A stretch of DNA of 64,000 nucleotides. Origin: Stagnihabitans sp039932095 (lineage in GTDB: Bacteria > Pseudomonadota > Alphaproteobacteria > Rhodobacterales > Rhodobacteraceae). The translations under genes were made by a program, and so were the position numbers. The notes under the pieces were generated by a model. That model made no database searches, had not been told where the DNA came from, and was given only the letters and a program-made list of their open reading frames with translations. Shown here in pieces: positions 1 to 8,480 of the stretch (position 1 is the stretch's first letter; each line of letters begins with the position of its first letter). Where the stretch lies: positions 18,246-82,245 of the forward strand of contig JBDTQR010000001.1 of NCBI GenBank assembly GCA_039932095.1. The letters are read 5' to 3'.

Positions 1-1
1 G

Positions 2-154
2 CCGACCGGAGGTGAGATGTCGCCCGATGGCAATACCGTCAGCATCGAACGCGAAATGGTGAAATCGGTCGACGTTCGCCAGCAGCATGACATGGCGCTG
101 GCGGTCTATCGCAACACTGCCGACATTATTCGCGCCAGCCTGGGGCGGCGCTGA
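2..154 (+). CDS. flgB: Flagellar basal-body rod protein FlgB (C-terminal part)
   Basis: Only the last 50 codons are inside the window; the start lies off the left edge. The visible end (VSIEREMVKSVDVRQQHDMA, then ADIIRASLGRR) is the C-terminal helix typical of the proximal rod protein FlgB, with the rod/hook-family pattern of a Val-x-x-Glu helix followed by a conserved Tyr (ALAVYRNT). FlgB assembles on the MS ring with FlgC and FliE in the periplasm. The stop codon overlaps the flgC start (TGATG), so the two are translationally coupled. Family assignment rests on this tail plus the flgC-fliE neighbours. Confidence 0.85.
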   Translation, partial: PTGGEMSPDGNTVSIEREMVKSVDVRQQHDMALAVYRNTADIIRASLGRR

Positions 155-534
155 TGGCAGACCTGATCACATCGCTCAGCTATTCCGCCTCGGGGATGGA
201 GGCGCAGGCCGCCCGGTTGCGCCATGTCTCCGAAAACATATCCAACGCGGACACCCCCGGCTATCACCGCAAGCTGATGGCGTTCCATGAAGATTTGGCC
301 AGTGGTGAGGTCACGGCCGGTCCGGTCACGCTTGACAGAAGTCAGCTGGCCTCGGTCTTTGACCCCGGAAATCCGCTGTCCGATGCTACCGGCCACTATG
401 ATGGATCAAATGTCGATCTGGTGGTCGAGATCGCTGACGCGCGCGAAGCGCAGCGCAGCTATGAGGCGAACCTCAAAATCTTCGATCAGGCAAGGCAAAT
501 GACCCAAAGCCTGTTCGAACTGTTGCGGAGATAG
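154..534 (+). CDS. flgC: Flagellar basal-body rod protein FlgC
   Basis: This 126-residue proximal rod protein has the N-terminal rod signature around residues 10-36 (SASGMEAQAARL, then SENISNADTPGY) and the C-terminal helix with RSYEANLKIFDQA. Both are hallmarks of the FlgB/FlgC/FlgF/FlgG family, which is exported by the flagellar type III apparatus without a cleaved signal. Length is normal for FlgC. The ATG overlaps the flgB stop by one base, and fliE follows 8 bases downstream, so the gene sits inside the flgB-flgH operon. Confidence 0.95.
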   Translation: MADLITSLSYSASGMEAQAARLRHVSENISNADTPGYHRKLMAFHEDLASGEVTAGPVTLDRSQLASVFDPGNPLSDATGHYDGSNVDLVVEIADAREAQRSYEANLKIFDQARQMTQSLFELLRR

Positions 535-542
535 GATCCAGA

Positions 543-833
543 ATGGAGATCAATACGACACTCGCCGCGCAGAATTATGCAAAGGCTCGCTCGGCCGCGG
601 CCCCGAATCCGCAGCCGGGCGGCGCTGAACAGGGCTTTGCCCGGTTCGCCCAAAGCTTCGCCGACACTTTGGCGACGGGCGAGCAGACCGCAAAATTGGC
701 CATGACCGGCGGCGCAGACCCGCATGCGTTGGTCCAGGCGTTGGCCAATTCGCAGCTGGCGGTCGAGACGGTGTCAACCGTGCGCGACAAAGTGGTGGAG
801 GCCTATCAGGAAATTCTGAGGATGCCGGTATGA
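543..833 (+). CDS. fliE: Flagellar hook-basal body complex protein FliE
   Basis: A 96-residue protein of the size and position expected for FliE, the adaptor that joins the MS ring (FliF) to the rod. The C-terminal half carries the conserved FliE pattern: a Gly-Gly-Ala-Asp-Pro-His turn near residues 56-61, then LANSQLAVETVSTVRDKVVE. It lies between flgC and fliQ, and its last 4 bases overlap the fliQ start, indicating translational coupling. There is no signal peptide, in keeping with export through the flagellar type III pathway. Confidence 0.92.
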   Translation: MEINTTLAAQNYAKARSAAAPNPQPGGAEQGFARFAQSFADTLATGEQTAKLAMTGGADPHALVQALANSQLAVETVSTVRDKVVEAYQEILRMPV

Positions 834-1096
834 GCGATACAATTCTGTTTGACGTGCTGCGGCAGGGCCTGTGGATCGCTGTGCTGATCTCGATGCCGTT
901 GTTGACGGTCGGCCTTGTGGTCGGGCTGGCGGTCGGGTTGTTTCAGGCGCTGACCTCGGTGCAGGAAAACACCCTGACCTTTGTGCCAAAGGTCGCCGCG
1001 ATGATGGTGGTGTTCTGGGTATCGATGAGCTTCATGACCTCTACCCTGGTCAGTTTTTTCACCGGCACCATCGTGCCGATGATCGCAGGGAGTTGA
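830..1096 (+). CDS. fliQ: Flagellar export apparatus protein FliQ
   Basis: An 88-residue protein with two hydrophobic helices (about residues 15-38 and 52-75) separated by a short polar loop (LTSVQENTLTFVPK). That loop is the diagnostic FliQ/SctS sequence. FliQ forms part of the FliPQR export gate inside the MS ring. Its partners are encoded elsewhere in this window: fliP at 16577, fliR at 5629 on the other strand. The start overlaps the end of fliE, and flgF begins 3 bases after the stop. Confidence 0.95.
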   Translation: MSDTILFDVLRQGLWIAVLISMPLLTVGLVVGLAVGLFQALTSVQENTLTFVPKVAAMMVVFWVSMSFMTSTLVSFFTGTIVPMIAGS

Positions 1097-1099
1097 GCG

Positions 1100-1810
1100 A
1101 TGGATGCTTCCGGCTATGTGACCCTGTCACGGCAAAGCGGGCTGCTGAGCCAGATGGACACCATCGCCAACAACATCGCCAATGCCTCGACCACCGGGTT
1201 CCGGCGCGAAGGGGTGGTGTTTTCGGAATATATCAAGCGGGCGGGCGACGCGCCGTCGCTGTCGATGGGCTTTGGCAACACGCGGGTCGTCGATCAGTTG
1301 CAAGGCGGACTGACCCAGACTGGCGGGGCGTTCGATCTGGCGATCGAGGGCGACGGCTTTTTCCTGATCGACACGCCGCAGGGCCAGCAACTGACCCGCT
1401 CGGGAGCGTTCACGCCCAGCCCGGATGGCACCCTGGTGACCGATGACGGTTATCATGTGCTGGATGGCGGCGGTTCGGCGATTTTCGTGCCTGCGACGGC
1501 CAAAACCGTCTCTGTCGCACTGGATGGAACGGTTTCGGCGGATGGTGTGCCGCTGGCACAGGTCGGACTATGGCAACTAACGGATCCACTTAGCCTGAAA
1601 CATGAGGCCGGGACTCGGTTCACCTCCAGCGGCGTCGAACCGGCAGCGGGCGCGCGGGTGATGCAGGGCTACCTTGAGGACAGCAATGTCGATCCGCTGC
1701 AAGAGGTTGCCAGCATGATTGCCGTGCAGCGCGCCTATGAATTGGGGCAGAGCTTTCTCGACCGCGAAGACGACCGCGCCCGCAATGTCATCCAGACCCT
1801 TGGCCGATAG
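1100..1810 (+). CDS. flgF: Flagellar basal-body rod protein FlgF
   Basis: This 236-residue distal rod protein has the N-terminal rod motif (SQMDTIANNIANASTTGFRR, residues 14-33) and the C-terminal motif (MIAVQRAYELGQSF). The central part (DLAIEGDGFFLID) is shared with FlgG and FlgE and forms the outer D1 domain. A GGGAG-like ribosome site precedes the ATG by about 5 bases. FlgF is slightly shorter than the following FlgG, the usual distinction between the two. It follows fliQ and precedes flgG by 9 bases. Confidence 0.93.
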   Translation: MDASGYVTLSRQSGLLSQMDTIANNIANASTTGFRREGVVFSEYIKRAGDAPSLSMGFGNTRVVDQLQGGLTQTGGAFDLAIEGDGFFLIDTPQGQQLTRSGAFTPSPDGTLVTDDGYHVLDGGGSAIFVPATAKTVSVALDGTVSADGVPLAQVGLWQLTDPLSLKHEAGTRFTSSGVEPAAGARVMQGYLEDSNVDPLQEVASMIAVQRAYELGQSFLDREDDRARNVIQTLGR

Positions 1811-1819
1811 GACAGCAAA

Positions 1820-2605
1820 ATGAACGCCCTGCAGATCGCCGCGACGGGAATGAGCGCGCAACAGATGAAGGTCGATGTGGTGTCCAACAACCTCGCCAAC
1901 ATGTCGACCACCGGCTATAACGCCCGCCGCGCCGATTTTGCCGACCTGATGTATCAACAGGTGCAGCGGCCGGGGTCGATATCGTCGCAGGATGGCACCA
2001 TGCTGCCGACGGGGGTGCAGCTGGGCCTTGGTGTAAGGCCATCGTCGGTGTCGGTGGTGCTGGCGCAGGGCACGCTGAGCCAGACCGGCGGCGATCTGGA
2101 CCTGGCGATGGATGGCAAGGGCTATCTGGAGGTGACCCTGCCCTCTGGCGGCACTGCCTATACCAGGGATGGTGCGCTGAACCGGTCGTCGGATGGCCAG
2201 ATCGTGACTTCGGATGGCTATCCGGTGGTGCCCGGCATCACCATTCCTCCGGATGCCAAAAGCATCTCGATCAACGCCAATGGCGAGGTCTACGCCTATT
2301 TCACCGATCAGGTGACCCCGACGCTGCTCGGCCAGTTCACCCTGGCCAGTTTCACCAATGAAAAGGGGCTGGAGGCGACCGGGTCGAACCTGTTTCTGGA
2401 AAGCCCGGCCTCAGGTCCGGCGATTGTCGGCACCCCGGGGCTCGACGGGTTTGGCATGCTGCGGCAGGGCTATCTGGAGGAAAGCTCGGTCGATTCGGTC
2501 AAGGAAGTGACCGAATTGATCAAGGCCCAGCGCGGCTATGAGCTTAACGCCAAGGTGATCACTGCGGTGGATGAGATGATGTCGACCACGACGCAGGTGA
2601 AGTGA
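1820..2605 (+). CDS. flgG: Flagellar basal-body rod protein FlgG (distal rod)
   Basis: A 261-residue protein, the normal size of FlgG, with the rod signature VVSNNLANMSTTGYNARRAD near residues 20-39 and the C-terminal ELIKAQRGYELNAKVI helix. The segment GDLDLAMDGKGYLEV is the FlgG/FlgF core. FlgG makes the drive-shaft part of the rod that passes through the P and L rings. Those rings are built from flgI (17306-18418) and flgH two genes downstream. The 3' end overlaps flgA by 4 bases. Confidence 0.95.
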   Translation: MNALQIAATGMSAQQMKVDVVSNNLANMSTTGYNARRADFADLMYQQVQRPGSISSQDGTMLPTGVQLGLGVRPSSVSVVLAQGTLSQTGGDLDLAMDGKGYLEVTLPSGGTAYTRDGALNRSSDGQIVTSDGYPVVPGITIPPDAKSISINANGEVYAYFTDQVTPTLLGQFTLASFTNEKGLEATGSNLFLESPASGPAIVGTPGLDGFGMLRQGYLEESSVDSVKEVTELIKAQRGYELNAKVITAVDEMMSTTTQVK

Positions 2606-3030
2606 TGCGGTTCTGGGCCCTGATCGCCTTGCTGCCGCTGCCGGTGCTGGCAGACAGCATGGTGGCGACCCGGACGATTCGCGCCAGGACCGTGATCACC
2701 GCCGAGGATTTTTCGATGGTCGAGGCCGATATTCCCGGCGCTGTCACCGACCCCGGCACCGCCATCGGACAGGAAACGCGGGTGACGGTCTATGCCGGGC
2801 GACCGGTGATGGCGACCGAACTTGGGGCGGCTGCGTTGGTCGAACGCAACCAGACGGTGTCGCTGATTTTCCGGTCGGCCGGGTTGTCGATCCTGACGGA
2901 TGGACGTGCGCTGGACCGCGGCGGTGCGGGTGATGTGATCAAAGTGATGAACCTGTCGTCGCGTGCGACGGTAACCGGAACAATTGGCGCGGATGGTTCG
3001 GTGTCCGTCGGTGCGGGCGACAAAGGATGA
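2602..3030 (+). CDS. flgA: P-ring assembly chaperone FlgA
   Basis: This 142-residue protein has an N-terminal signal peptide (hydrophobic residues about 3-15, with LADS as a plausible cleavage region). It is followed by a SAF-like domain, with RTIRARTVITAEDFSMVEAD corresponding to the first SAF strands and AGRPVMATEL to the conserved middle. FlgA acts in the periplasm as a chaperone for P-ring subunits (FlgI). It is short relative to enterobacterial FlgA but typical of alphaproteobacteria. ATGA overlaps join it to both flgG and flgH. Confidence 0.9.
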   Translation: MMRFWALIALLPLPVLADSMVATRTIRARTVITAEDFSMVEADIPGAVTDPGTAIGQETRVTVYAGRPVMATELGAAALVERNQTVSLIFRSAGLSILTDGRALDRGGAGDVIKVMNLSSRATVTGTIGADGSVSVGAGDKG

Positions 3031-3755
3031 CGAAGATGCGATTTGCCTTTCTGCTGTGTCTGGCCCTGGCCGCCTGCGGTGATCTGAACCGCGTCGGGCG
3101 GGCACCAGAGTTTTCGCCGATGCAGAACAGTTCCGAACACGATTCGATGTATTCACGGTTGCCGGTGTCAGTCGATCCGCCGCGCAGTGCCGCAGACCAC
3201 TCATCGCTGTGGACGGCACAACGCTCCTCTTTGCTGGGCGATCACCGGGCCGGCAAGCGCGGCGACATTCTGACGGTTGTGGTTGAGATCAACGATCAGG
3301 CGCAGTTTTCCGATACCACCGGTCGGACCCGCAGCGGATCTGAGGCTATGGGCATGCCGTCGATGTTCGGCATTCCGCAGCGGCTGAATGCCGGTTTTCC
3401 GGACGGGGCGACGTCGGCCAGTCTGGTGTCGACCAATTCCAATTCGACCTTCAATGGCAATGGCTCCACTGCACGCAATGAGAAGGTGACGTTGCGGCTG
3501 GCGGTGACGGTGGTGGAAGAGCTGCCGAATGGCGTGCTCAGGGTCGAAGGCCAGCAGGAGGTCCGGGTCAACAACGAACTGCGCGAATTGCGGATAAGCG
3601 GCTATGTCCGGCCCGACGATGTCTCGCGACAGAACGAAGTCACCTATGACAAGATCGCCGAGGCACAGATTTCCTATGGCGGGCGCGGCCTGCTGACCGA
3701 TGCCCAACAACCGCGTTATGGCCAGCAGCTGGTCGACCAGCTGATGCCGTTCTAG
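3027..3755 (+). CDS. flgH: Flagellar L-ring lipoprotein FlgH
   Basis: A 242-residue outer-membrane lipoprotein. The N-terminus is a lipoprotein signal with the lipobox LAAC, giving lipidated Cys17. The middle contains the FlgH core (RAGKRGDILTVVVEINDQAQ) and the C-terminal part contains GVLRVEGQQEVRVNNE and ELRISGYVRPDDV, both characteristic of L-ring proteins. FlgH forms the bushing in the outer membrane through which the FlgG rod turns. The start overlaps flgA, and a FliL-like gene follows 3 bases after the stop. Confidence 0.95.
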   Translation: MTKMRFAFLLCLALAACGDLNRVGRAPEFSPMQNSSEHDSMYSRLPVSVDPPRSAADHSSLWTAQRSSLLGDHRAGKRGDILTVVVEINDQAQFSDTTGRTRSGSEAMGMPSMFGIPQRLNAGFPDGATSASLVSTNSNSTFNGNGSTARNEKVTLRLAVTVVEELPNGVLRVEGQQEVRVNNELRELRISGYVRPDDVSRQNEVTYDKIAEAQISYGGRGLLTDAQQPRYGQQLVDQLMPF

Positions 3756-3758
3756 GCC

Positions 3759-4214
3759 ATGAAGAAATTCCTCCTCCCCGTCCTGCTCGCCATGCTGGGT
3801 CTCGGCATCGGGATCGGCGCGGGCAAATTCCTGCAGCCGGCTCCGGTCGAACATGAGGTGGTGGAGGCGGTGCCGATAGATCCCGCCCTGACCCCCGAAT
3901 ATGTCAAGCTGGCCAACCAGTTCGTCGTGCCGGTGATGCAGAAAGGTAAGGTCAGCGCGATGGTGATCTTGTCGCTGAGCCTTGAGGTCAAGCCGGGCAC
4001 CACGCAAGAGGTTTACAATATCGAACCGAAATTGCGGGACAGCTTTCTGCAGGTGATGTTCGACCATGCCAATTCCGGCGGGTTTTCCGGCTCCTACACC
4101 GACGGGGCGAACCTGCTCATGCTGCGCAAGGCGCTGCTGGAGGCGGCCCGGGTGGTGATGCAGGATAGCGTCAGTGACGTCTTGATCACCGATATCGTGC
4201 GGCAGGACAGTTGA
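3759..4214 (+). CDS. FliL-family flagellar membrane protein
   Basis: This 151-residue protein has one N-terminal membrane helix (residues 4-24, rich in Leu and Gly) followed by a periplasmic domain. The pattern of that domain (residues 52-148: FVVPVMQKGKVSAMVILSLS, then RDSFLQVMFDHAN and a basic Arg-Lys helix) fits the FliL superfamily, which contacts the stator units. It is the last gene of the flgB-flgH operon, ending convergently with the gene at 4221. The window also encodes a more canonical FliL at 13517-13999, so this is probably a second, divergent paralogue. Its exact role is not evident. Confidence 0.65.
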   Translation: MKKFLLPVLLAMLGLGIGIGAGKFLQPAPVEHEVVEAVPIDPALTPEYVKLANQFVVPVMQKGKVSAMVILSLSLEVKPGTTQEVYNIEPKLRDSFLQVMFDHANSGGFSGSYTDGANLLMLRKALLEAARVVMQDSVSDVLITDIVRQDS

Positions 4215-4220
4215 TATCGG

Positions 4221-4553
4221 TCAACCTCGCCGCAGCGGCAATTTCCCGATGACCTGATTGCGTCCGAAGGCCTGGGCGGCGTCTTGCCGCGCCTCCACCC
4301 AAATGGCGGTCTGGCGCGCAAGGTCAAGATTGATCGCCGAGCGGCGCTGATCTGCCCAGTTCTGATAGCGCAAAGTCACCTCTCCGGCAATGACAGGGTC
4401 TAAATCCGTCGGCGGCAGCGGACGGTTCAGGATGGCAAGATGGTCAAGGCTGACCTGCCGCGCATGGGCGGCTTTTTCAAGCGCGAGCAGGCCGATGTCC
4501 AGCTTCAGCTGGCTGACCCGCCGCAGTTGCGCCAGTTTCTCCCGCTCACTCAT
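4221..4553 (-). CDS. Small coiled-coil protein of the flagellar operon, FliJ-sized
   Basis: A 110-residue, charged, probably all-helical protein (SEREKLAQLRRVSQLKLDIG and onward). I do not recognise a family with certainty. Size, helix content and position directly behind flhB suggest a FliJ-like export chaperone/stalk protein, but the sequence motif is not decisive. I chose the ATG at 4553 because it overlaps the flhB stop as ATGA, rather than an in-frame start 24 bases upstream inside flhB. It is the last gene of the leftward operon fliL...flhB and ends 6 bases from the convergent FliL-like gene. Confidence 0.6.
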   Translation of the reverse strand: MSEREKLAQLRRVSQLKLDIGLLALEKAAHARQVSLDHLAILNRPLPPTDLDPVIAGEVTLRYQNWADQRRSAINLDLARQTAIWVEARQDAAQAFGRNQVIGKLPLRRG

Positions 4554-5632
4554 CGCCGTGACTTCGCCTTCTTGCACATCGCCTCGGAGAACCGGATGGC
4601 GGCGGCGACGGCCTTGAAATGCTCGGGCCTGATCGGTGAGCCGACCTCTACGGTGGCAAAGATCGCGCGGGCGGTCGGCGGGTCGCGGTGGATTGGAACG
4701 CCAATCTCCGCCGCCTTTTCGCGAATCCGCGCCGCCACGTCGTCAACCCCCTTGGCCAGACAAAGGGGCGCGGTCCGGTCGCCACGCTTCCATTTCAGTG
4801 CTACGGCATAATGGGTCGGGTTGACCAGGATGACATCGGCCTTGGCGACATCGCTCAGCATCTGGCTCATCGCGATTTCGCGCCCCCTTTGGCGGCGGTG
4901 GCCTTTCATGTGGGGATCGCCGTCGGACTCCTTATGCTCATCGATCATCTCTTGCCGCGACATCCGGTTGCGGCGGCGGTGCTGCAGATATTGCCAGCCA
5001 TAGTCGAAGCCGCCGAAAATCAGCAGGGACAGAAACGCCAGCAGGACGAATTGCAACAGGATGCGGAACATCAGCAGCATCGACTGGCCGGGTGACACTT
5101 GCAGGCTGAGCAGCACCTCATTGGCGTGCCGGGAAACCAGAATGGCCCCAAGCAGGCAGGTGACGCAGAGTTTGAGGAAGCTTTTGCCGAACGCAAACAG
5201 CCCGTCGCGGCCGAACTTCTGGCCAAAGCTTTTGACCGGTGAAATGCGCGACAGTTTTGGTGCCAACTTCTCGGGCGAGAAGATCAGACTGCGCTGGCTG
5301 ATCGCGGCAAGCAGGGCCGCGATCATCGGCAGCAGCAGCATCGGCAGGAATGGCAGGGCGAAAGACGCCAGCACCCCGGCCATCGGGGCGCGCGATGATT
5401 GCAGGGTCAGAGGGGCCAGACGTTCGGACTGGCCGATCAGAACCATCGCGGCTGACCCTGCCTGACGGATCGCAGCATCACCGGCGAGCAGGAAGGCCAG
5501 CGCGAAGCCGGCATAGACCGCAGCCGAGACCAGATCTGCCGACCGCGGCACGTCACCGCGTTTGCGCGCCTCATCCAGACGACGTTGCGACGGTTCGTGT
5601 TCGCGTTCGGTGTCGTCGTCGGGCGCGCTCAT
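4550..5632 (-). CDS. flhB: Flagellar export switch protein FlhB
   Basis: A 360-residue protein with four membrane helices in the first 215 residues. A cytoplasmic domain follows, carrying the autocleavage motif NPTH at residues 271-274. Cleavage between Asn and Pro switches export specificity from rod/hook to filament substrates. The N-terminus (ERTQP-like EREHEPSQRRLDEARKRGD) is typical of FlhB. The start overlaps the fliR stop (ATGA) and the stop overlaps the start of the next gene, so flhA-fliR-flhB-small gene are tightly coupled. Confidence 0.96.
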   Translation of the reverse strand: MSAPDDDTEREHEPSQRRLDEARKRGDVPRSADLVSAAVYAGFALAFLLAGDAAIRQAGSAAMVLIGQSERLAPLTLQSSRAPMAGVLASFALPFLPMLLLPMIAALLAAISQRSLIFSPEKLAPKLSRISPVKSFGQKFGRDGLFAFGKSFLKLCVTCLLGAILVSRHANEVLLSLQVSPGQSMLLMFRILLQFVLLAFLSLLIFGGFDYGWQYLQHRRRNRMSRQEMIDEHKESDGDPHMKGHRRQRGREIAMSQMLSDVAKADVILVNPTHYAVALKWKRGDRTAPLCLAKGVDDVAARIREKAAEIGVPIHRDPPTARAIFATVEVGSPIRPEHFKAVAAAIRFSEAMCKKAKSRR

Positions 5633-6405
5633 GGGTCACCCCGGTAGGGTGAGGCCAAGAAGCTGTCAAAACTGCCGAGCCAGACGCCGAGCATCAGGGG
5701 GACGGTCACGGCCATGAGGATCAGGCACCCGGCGGTCAGGGCGGGCGCGCCGACCAGCGATACGGCCAGTTGCGGCATCGCCTTGTTGATGACGCCGAGC
5801 GCAACGTTGTAAACCACGGACCCAATGACGAAAGGCGCGGCAAGGGCAAAGGCGAGGGCGAAGGCATGGACCACCTGCAGCACGCCCCAGTCGGCCAAGT
5901 CGGCGGTGGCGGGCAAGCGGCCGGCGGGCAGGACGCGGTAGGACAGGATCAGCAGGCTGGCGGCCTTGACATGGAGCCCGGCCATCACGGCGAGCGCCAG
6001 GCTGGCCATCGTCAGCAGGTTGCCGATGGCGGGCTGCGGCTCGGGTGTGGCGCCGCCGAACAGTTGCGCGAGGGACGAAACCTGCGCGATGATCGCGCCG
6101 GCAATCTGCAGGGCAAAGATGAACAGTCTGAGGCCCATGCCGAGCGCCAGACCGACCAGCACCTCGATTGCGGCGGGCTGGATCAGTCCGGCGGTGGCAC
6201 CAACTTCAGGGGCGACGGCCGGGGCGACAACGGCGGTGAAAGCGAGTGCCAACACCAGCCGCACCCTTTCCGGGACGACCTGATCGCCAAAAGCCGGCAT
6301 CAGCGCCATCGCCGCGCCCACCCGCAGGAAGACCAGAACCAGGGTTCGGAACCAGGTTTGCCCAAGGCCGGTCAGCGCCTGCAACTGGCCCAGCAGATCG
6401 ATCAT
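5629..6405 (-). CDS. fliR: Flagellar export gate protein FliR
   Basis: A 258-residue, very hydrophobic protein with about six predicted membrane helices. The FliR/SctT features are the N-terminal VFLRVGAAMALMPAFGD and the central block LGLALGMGLRLFIFALQIAG. With FliP and FliQ it forms the helical export gate that receives substrates from FlhA and FlhB. Length is normal. Its start overlaps the flhA stop by 4 bases and its stop overlaps the flhB start. Confidence 0.95.
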   Translation of the reverse strand: MIDLLGQLQALTGLGQTWFRTLVLVFLRVGAAMALMPAFGDQVVPERVRLVLALAFTAVVAPAVAPEVGATAGLIQPAAIEVLVGLALGMGLRLFIFALQIAGAIIAQVSSLAQLFGGATPEPQPAIGNLLTMASLALAVMAGLHVKAASLLILSYRVLPAGRLPATADLADWGVLQVVHAFALAFALAAPFVIGSVVYNVALGVINKAMPQLAVSLVGAPALTAGCLILMAVTVPLMLGVWLGSFDSFLASPYRGDP

Positions 6406-8480
6406 GCCGCGACCACGCCGACCAGGGCCGGCCGCGCCTCCATGCCGATTTCCTCGTAGGACAGGACCGGGGCGGACAGCCCTTTGGCCCCCATCACAGT
6501 TCGCAGAAACCGCCGTCGCAGGGTCGATGTGACCAGCGCCGGGAAGGTGCCAACCTCAGCCGATTTGTTCAACCGCTCGGCCAGGGCATTGGCGAGTTTG
6601 CTGAACAGTTCCGGCGGCAGGGCCACGTCACGCTGGCCGCGGTCGCTGTCGACCTGATGGGTGGCGAAGGTCTTTTCCCATTCGGGCGACAGTTGAATCA
6701 GCGGGATTGTGCCATCGGCGCGCTTCAACTCGGCCACCAGCTGGAAGCCGAGCCTTTGGCGGACATGTTCGCAAATCGCCTCGGGGCTGCCAAAGGCGCG
6801 CGCCTCGGCGGTCGTCTCAAGGATCAGCGGCAGGTTGCGGATCGACACCCGCTCTTCCAGCAACAGGCGCAGCACGCTCAGCAATGTATCCACCGGAACC
6901 TTTTCCGGCACCAGTTCATCGAGCAGCCGCTTGTTCTGTTCGGCGCGCACCGGGTCGGTGGTCTTGGTGAATTCATCGAGCAAGCGGCGCAGCCCGCGCA
7001 GCGACAACAGCCGTGCCAGATTGCCCTTGATCACCTCCAGCAGATGGGTCGCCAGAACCTCAGGGGCGGAGACCACGGTCAGGCCCGACAGCACGGCGTC
7101 TTCCTGGGTGTCGGGCCGGATCCAGCGCGCCGGGGCACCATAGACCGGCTCTTTGACATCCATGCCGTCCGGCGCCGAAATCCCGTCGCTCAAGAGAACC
7201 AGAGCCCGTTCGGGGAACAGCCGATCGCGCACCCGCTCGACACCCTGCAGGCGGATCGAATAGGTGCCCGGCGTCAGAGTTGCTTCGTCAGTCAGGCGAA
7301 TTTCCGGCAGGATCAGGCCGAAACTGGCGGCGACATGGTTGCGCATATTGGCGATTCGGCTGTCGAGGCCCGTGGCCGGGTCAAGCACCATCGACACCAG
7401 ATTCTGCGCGAATTCGATGTGAATCTCATCGAAGTCCAGCACGTCGCCGATCGGGCGTTTCTGCGGAAGCGAGGCGGAGGGCGTGGCGGTTTCCGGCAGG
7501 GTCTGACCGCGGCGATGGGCCTGCCATGCTGCGTAGGCCAGCAGCAGCGCACCGATCATGAAGGGCGGAAACGGCATGCCGGGAACCAGCGAAATCAGCG
7601 CCATCAGCAGCGCAACCGTGCCTAACGCACCCGGAAAGCGGCCAAGCTGCGCGAAAAACGAGATGTCGGCCGCGCCGGTAGCGCCGCTGCGCGACAAGAG
7701 CAGCGCCGCGCCGACCGAGATGATGACGGCGGGGATCTGGCTGACCAACCCATCGCCGACGGTCAGGATGGAATAGGTCTCAAACGCTTTGGCGAGCGGC
7801 ATGCCGTGGACAAAAACGCCCATCACCAGACCCATCACGAAATTCAGGACGGTGATCAGCAGCCCGGCCACCGCATCGCCCTTGACGAATTTCGATGCAC
7901 CATCAAGCGCACCGAAGAAATTCGTCTCGGCCAGTTCGCGTTCACGCCGCGCCTTGGCCTCGGCATGGGTGATCGCCCCGGCGGCCATGTCGGCGTCGAT
8001 GGCGAGCTGTTTGCCGGGCATGCCGTCGAGCGCAAAGCGGGCGCCAACTTCCGCCATCCGGCCCGCAACCTTGGTGATGACGACGAAATTGACGATCAGC
8101 AGCACGCAGAACACCACCAGACCCAGCAGCAGGTTGCCGCCCATGATGAATTCGGCAAAGCCTTGGATCACGTGACCGGCGGCGGCGGTGCCGGTGTGGC
8201 CCTGACCGATGATCAGCTTGGTCGACGACACGTTCAGCGACAGGCGCAGCATCAGGGACGCCAGCAGGATGGTCGGAAAGGCCGAAAATTCCAGCGGGCG
8301 TTCGATGAACAGGGTGACGGTCAGCATCAGGATCGCCAGCGCGAACGACAGCGCAAGGCCGATGTCGAGCACGAAGGCCGGCACCGGCAGTACCATCATC
8401 AGGATCACGCCCATCAGAGCGAGGGCAAGCAGGATGGTCGGGCGAAAGACCAGCGCAAGGTTCATGCGCAGTTTCAACAT
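6402..8480 (-). CDS. flhA: Flagellar export gate protein FlhA
   Basis: A 692-residue export-gate component, with about eight N-terminal membrane helices (residues 1-330) and a large cytoplasmic docking domain. The FHIPEP signature region is visible in the membrane part (LSLNVSSTKLIIGQGHTG and AGRMAEVGARFALDGMPGKQ). I set the start at the ATG at 8480 (MLKLRMNLALVF). It overlaps the stop of the upstream transglycosylase gene (TGATG) and gives the usual FlhA length; the longer in-frame extension would run through that gene. FlhA forms a nonameric ring that binds chaperone-substrate complexes. Confidence 0.96.
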   Translation of the reverse strand: MLKLRMNLALVFRPTILLALALMGVILMMVLPVPAFVLDIGLALSFALAILMLTVTLFIERPLEFSAFPTILLASLMLRLSLNVSSTKLIIGQGHTGTAAAGHVIQGFAEFIMGGNLLLGLVVFCVLLIVNFVVITKVAGRMAEVGARFALDGMPGKQLAIDADMAAGAITHAEAKARRERELAETNFFGALDGASKFVKGDAVAGLLITVLNFVMGLVMGVFVHGMPLAKAFETYSILTVGDGLVSQIPAVIISVGAALLLSRSGATGAADISFFAQLGRFPGALGTVALLMALISLVPGMPFPPFMIGALLLAYAAWQAHRRGQTLPETATPSASLPQKRPIGDVLDFDEIHIEFAQNLVSMVLDPATGLDSRIANMRNHVAASFGLILPEIRLTDEATLTPGTYSIRLQGVERVRDRLFPERALVLLSDGISAPDGMDVKEPVYGAPARWIRPDTQEDAVLSGLTVVSAPEVLATHLLEVIKGNLARLLSLRGLRRLLDEFTKTTDPVRAEQNKRLLDELVPEKVPVDTLLSVLRLLLEERVSIRNLPLILETTAEARAFGSPEAICEHVRQRLGFQLVAELKRADGTIPLIQLSPEWEKTFATHQVDSDRGQRDVALPPELFSKLANALAERLNKSAEVGTFPALVTSTLRRRFLRTVMGAKGLSAPVLSYEEIGMEARPALVGVVAA

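Noticed and set aside
6246..7625. 459-residue open frame on the plus strand
   Set aside because: Antisense to flhA, which has clear family motifs; no independent evidence.
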